The notes under the pieces are model-generated. The model had not been told where the DNA came from. It saw only the letters and a program-made list of their open reading frames with translations, and ran no database searches. Of a stretch of 64,000 bases of DNA, positions 61,672 to 64,000 are shown piece by piece. The position numbers were made by a program, and so were the translations under genes. Each line of letters opens with the position of its first letter. Position 1 is the stretch's first letter. Source of the stretch: a bacterium (GTDB lineage Bacteria; Bacillota; Clostridia; Christensenellales; Aristaeellaceae); NCBI GenBank assembly GCA_004563405.1, contig SFTH01000011.1, positions 21,655-85,654 on the forward strand, given 5' to 3'.

Positions 61672-62487
61672 GTGAATGTATTCAAGCGCGTCCTGTGCGG
61701 GCTGCTGATCCTTCTGCTGGCCGCCGCATCCATTCCCTCCGCCCGCCAGGAGCGCAGCGCCTCCGCGCTGCTGCTGTCCGGCCCGGACGAAGCGGATCCG
61801 GATTCCACCCTTCCCGTCCTGGAGGCGCCCCTGGAACCGGCCATCCTCGCCCATCGCGGCGCGTCCGGCTATCGCAGGGAAAACACGCTGGACGCCTTCC
61901 GGCTCGCCGGAGAGCTGGACGCGGATCTGGTGGAGCTGGACGTGCGCGAGACCTCGGACGGACAGCTGGCGGTCATCCACAATGCGGCCGTTGGCGTGCG
62001 CAAGGTCGCCGACATGACCCTCGCGCAGCTTCAGTCGGTGCGCCCGGGCGTAACGACCCTGGAGGACGCCCTCCGCTGCATCGCCGGAACCGAAATGGAC
62101 GTCATGATCGAGCTCAAGACCTCCGGTGTGGAGCGGCAGGCGCTGGACTGCGCGCAGACCTGCGGCATGTTTGAGCGCGCGCTCTTTGCCTCCTTTTCCA
62201 CCGACGTGCTCAATGCCATTCAGGCCCTCAGCCCCGATGCGCGCACGGTCTACCTCGTCCGGGAAAAGGCGGTGCTCAACAGCCTGATTCGCATGCCGGA
62301 GCAGATGGACTACGACGTTGTCGCCGCAAAGTACACCCTCCTGAGCGCCGCGAAAGTGCGCGCCCTGCACCAGGAGGGTCGCCGGGTCATCGCGTGGACG
62401 GTGAACAACGTGCCGGACCTGCGCCTGATCGCCGCCATGGGCGTGGACGGCATCATTACGGACTATCCCGACCGGGCGCGAGGGTGA
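61672..62487 (+). CDS. Glycerophosphodiester phosphodiesterase, exported or membrane-anchored
   Basis: 271 residues from GTG 61672, because GGAGGGG is 8 nt upstream. N-terminal hydrophobic segment 'RVLCGLLILLLAAASI' acts as signal or anchor. GDPD barrel: 'ILAHRGASGYRRENTLDAF' (first His, Glu), 'ADLVELDVRETSDGQLAV' (ExD metal pair), 'VIHN' (second His; the usual next Asp is Asn), 'VMIELKTS', 'AWTVNN' and 'GVDGIITDYP'. It splits glycerophosphodiesters, possibly lipoteichoic-acid or phospholipid products. The insert after His (usually about 70 residues in GlpQ) is short, as in small bacterial GDPDs. Confidence 0.9.
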   Translation: MNVFKRVLCGLLILLLAAASIPSARQERSASALLLSGPDEADPDSTLPVLEAPLEPAILAHRGASGYRRENTLDAFRLAGELDADLVELDVRETSDGQLAVIHNAAVGVRKVADMTLAQLQSVRPGVTTLEDALRCIAGTEMDVMIELKTSGVERQALDCAQTCGMFERALFASFSTDVLNAIQALSPDARTVYLVREKAVLNSLIRMPEQMDYDVVAAKYTLLSAAKVRALHQEGRRVIAWTVNNVPDLRLIAAMGVDGIITDYPDRARG

Positions 62488-62544
62488 AGGCCATCGATCT
62501 TCAAGTCGCAATCGCTTTTTCTTTTCATTTTATTTTTGATTTCG

Positions 62545-62573
62545 TTGTATTCATGCAACTTATATTGTATAAT
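62545..62573 (+). promoter_or_regulatory. Promoter of the exported repeat protein
   Basis: TTGTAT (62545-62550), 17-bp spacer, TATAAT (62568-62573). Confidence 0.72.
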
Positions 62574-62675
62574 TGAGATAGAATTATCTGGAATGAACTC
62601 TCCGGACCCGTTGCCGCGCGCAACTTCAAATCATAACCGGTCTGAGTTCAATACGCGACGGAAGGAAAGGGAAAC

Positions 62676-63305
62676 ATGAAAACGATCAGGCAAATTCTGG
62701 CCGCGATGCTGGTGTTGATGCTGGCATGCTCCGCCCCGCCCGCACCCGTGGCGGCATTTTGTGCCGCCCGGGCGGAAGCGCCCATGGAGACAGGAGACCC
62801 CGCGACGCCCCCGCAGACGGCAGAGGCGCAATCCGCTTCCGCGCCGGAGACCCTCGCCCCGGTCACGGACGTGCAGACCTCTGGCAACGCTTCCGCGCCG
62901 CCCACGAGCGCCCCTGCGGGCGACGCCGGTTCCGCTTCGGAAACCTCCGGCGAAGGCCGCGAGGCAGGTGCAGAAGCAGGCGCAGCCAGGGACGGTACGA
63001 CGACGTCCGCGGACAAAGTCGCCGCCGAACCGACGGATCCGGCGGACGGAACCACCACCGAGCCGGACGCGCCTGCGGACGAAACCACCGCCGAACCGAC
63101 GGATCCGGCGGACGGAACCACCACCGAGCCGGACGCGCCTGCGGATGAAATCACCGCCGAACCGACGGATCCGGCGGACGGAACCACCACCGAGCCGGAC
63201 GCACCTGCGGGCGAAGTCACCACAGAACCGACGGATCCGGCAGACGGAATTGCCGCAGATGGGGACGCTTTGGGCGAAATAATGAACCCCCCCCCGAAAA
63301 TTTAA
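62676..63305 (+). CDS. Exported Pro/Thr/Asp-rich repeat protein, frame ends just after a 9-C tract
   Basis: 209 residues as read. Signal peptide 'MKTIRQILAAMLVLMLAC' (cleavage uncertain; 'AARA-EA' fits signal peptidase I). The rest is low-complexity Ala/Pro/Thr/Glu/Asp with a 22-residue tandem repeat. A stop arrives three codons after the nine-C tract at 63287-63295. One extra C (or two fewer) would join this frame to the Ig-like frame at 63306 onwards, giving one long surface protein. GGAAAGGG stands before the ATG. Read here it is either the off state of a phase-variable gene, a decayed gene or a sequencing error. Confidence 0.8.
   Translation: MKTIRQILAAMLVLMLACSAPPAPVAAFCAARAEAPMETGDPATPPQTAEAQSASAPETLAPVTDVQTSGNASAPPTSAPAGDAGSASETSGEGREAGAEAGAARDGTTTSADKVAAEPTDPADGTTTEPDAPADETTAEPTDPADGTTTEPDAPADEITAEPTDPADGTTTEPDAPAGEVTTEPTDPADGIAADGDALGEIMNPPPKI
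63024..63266 (+). repeat. 66-bp coding tandem repeat, 3.7 copies
   Basis: Units begin at 63024, 63090, 63156 and 63222 (last partial) and encode 22 residues of pattern 'AEPTDPADGTTTEPDAPADE' plus two. Copies are nearly identical, so the array can expand or shrink by recombination. Confidence 0.9.
63287..63295 (+). repeat. Nine-C homopolymer at the frame switch point
   Basis: A run of nine C inside the coding frame. Frame analysis: with ten (or seven) C the upstream frame continues without stop into the Ig-like domain through 'NPPPENLTASLVLGNGDLV'. Confidence 0.9.
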
Positions 63306-64000
63306 CGGCTTCGCTCGTTCTGGGCAACGGTGATCTGGTCATCGGCTACAAGGAGACCGTGCAGGATGCGCTGCGTCCCGAAATCGCCCACTCCGACGAT
63401 TGTCCGGACTGCATCATCACCTATTCCAGCTCCAACAGCAAAATCGTGCGCGTCGACGCCGTGACCGGCACGCTCTACGGCGCGAATACCGGAAGCGCGA
63501 CCGTCACAGCCTCCCTGGAGGGCGGCATCAGCGCCAGCTGCAGGGTGACCGTGCGCAAAGCGCCTACGAAGGTCAGCCTGAAGATCTCCTCCTCAACCCT
63601 GGGCGTGGGCGACTCGGCGGCGCTTTCGCTGGGCTATTCGTCCGGCGCCTACAGCTACGCCACGGCACTCACGAGTTCCGATGAAGGCGTGGCCTGCATC
63701 GACGGATTGCAGGTCCGCGCGGTGGGCGTGGGCAGCGCAAAGCTCAGCGCCCGAACCTACAACGGCAAGTCCGCGTCCCTGACGGTGACCGTCTGCCCCG
63801 AGCCCGAATCCATCGAATTCGGCGGAGAAGCGCCCCTTCTGGGCGTGGGCCAGAGCTACGCGCCGGATGCGCGGGTGAACGCCGGTTCCGCAGGCGAGGT
63901 TTCCTTCTCCATCGCGGACGGCGAGGCCTTCGCCTCCCTGTCCGGCGCGACCCTCACGGCCATCGCCCCCGGCGAGGTTCTCCTCTCCGCCTCCACCTAC
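63306..64000 (+). pseudogene. Ig-like (BIG2) domain region in the next frame; 3' end outside window
   Basis: Codons reading from 63305 give 'TASLVLGNGDLVIGYKETV', then Ig-like repeats with BIG2 features: 'YSSSNSKIVRVDAVTGTLYG', 'ANTGSATVTASLEGGISASC', 'GDSAALSLGY', 'GVACIDGLQVRAVGVGSAKL', 'APGEVLLSAS'. No start codon with a ribosome site exists for it, and the frame stays open to the window edge. It is the adhesive or wall-surface part of the protein whose N-terminus is 62676-63305. I label it pseudogene only because the frame is broken as read; phase variation is a real alternative. Confidence 0.75.

Noticed and set aside
63024..63266. CRISPR-like array
   Set aside because: Repeats are contiguous, in frame and coding, with no spacers.

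Overview
The window is 64 kb of GC-rich DNA with dense, short-spaced operons. Three things point to a GC-rich anaerobic member of the Clostridia, though this is inference and the family is not resolved: many sigma-A type promoters (TTGACA, 17 bp, TATAAT) sitting in locally AT-rich gaps, GGAGG-type ribosome binding sites, and a one-carbon folate set (Fhs, FchA, FolD) together with single-chain iron-sulfur serine dehydratase, AdeC and a class II GalT. I see no rRNA, tRNA, CRISPR, transposase or phage gene. The window cuts a GNAT gene at its left edge and an Ig-like (BIG2) reading frame at its right edge.

Layout. 1-5 kb: partial acetyltransferase, then a minus-strand operon galK-tsaE-tsaB-rimI-Mur ligase (galactose kinase, t6A tRNA modification, ribosomal protein acetylation, cell wall). 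5-10 kb: class II galT, diverging from galK, facing a 1074-residue membrane protein built from 13 tandem Cys/His modules. 10-16 kb: CapA-like exported protein, mutY, nagA with a ROK-like kinase, and a cytidine deaminase. 16-21 kb: one-carbon operon fhs-fchA-folD-DUF1576. 21-26 kb: a trigger-factor-like isomerase without the ribosome-binding domain, then purine permease plus adenine deaminase. 26-34 kb: RNase H-like exonuclease plus TPR protein, a FAD/Rieske oxidoreductase diverging from an XRE regulator, and a large membrane cyclic-di-GMP enzyme. 34-41 kb: M18 aminopeptidase, DUF4432 epimerase-like protein, DUF3783, two NUDIX hydrolases, serine dehydratase, a small Cys-rich protein and an Mrp ATPase. 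41-51 kb: amino-acid ABC importer with a DapF-like racemase, MATE exporter with an HD protein, TRAP transporter with an aminotransferase. 51-58 kb: LacI regulator, a TIM-barrel-like protein and a ribose-type sugar ABC importer. 58-64 kb: L,D-transpeptidase, AzlCD, glycerophosphodiesterase, and an exported repeat protein broken at a 9-C tract.

How the genes work together. Much of the content is scavenging of sugars (galactose, N-acetylhexosamine, an unknown sugar), amino and organic acids (PAAT ABC, TRAP, AzlCD, serine dehydratase) and purines, feeding a folate one-carbon pool.

Most notable observations: (1) a 9-C homopolymer at 63287-63295 separates an exported Pro/Thr/Asp-rich N-terminus from an Ig-like domain that is open in the next frame, which suggests phase variation; (2) the 13-module Ada-like zinc array with strict two-module periodicity; (3) FolD carries Ala where the catalytic Lys should be, beside FchA, suggesting the cyclohydrolase step has been handed over; (4) a ROK-like kinase without the ROK zinc motif next to nagA; (5) an amino-acid importer operon ending in a two-Cys racemase.
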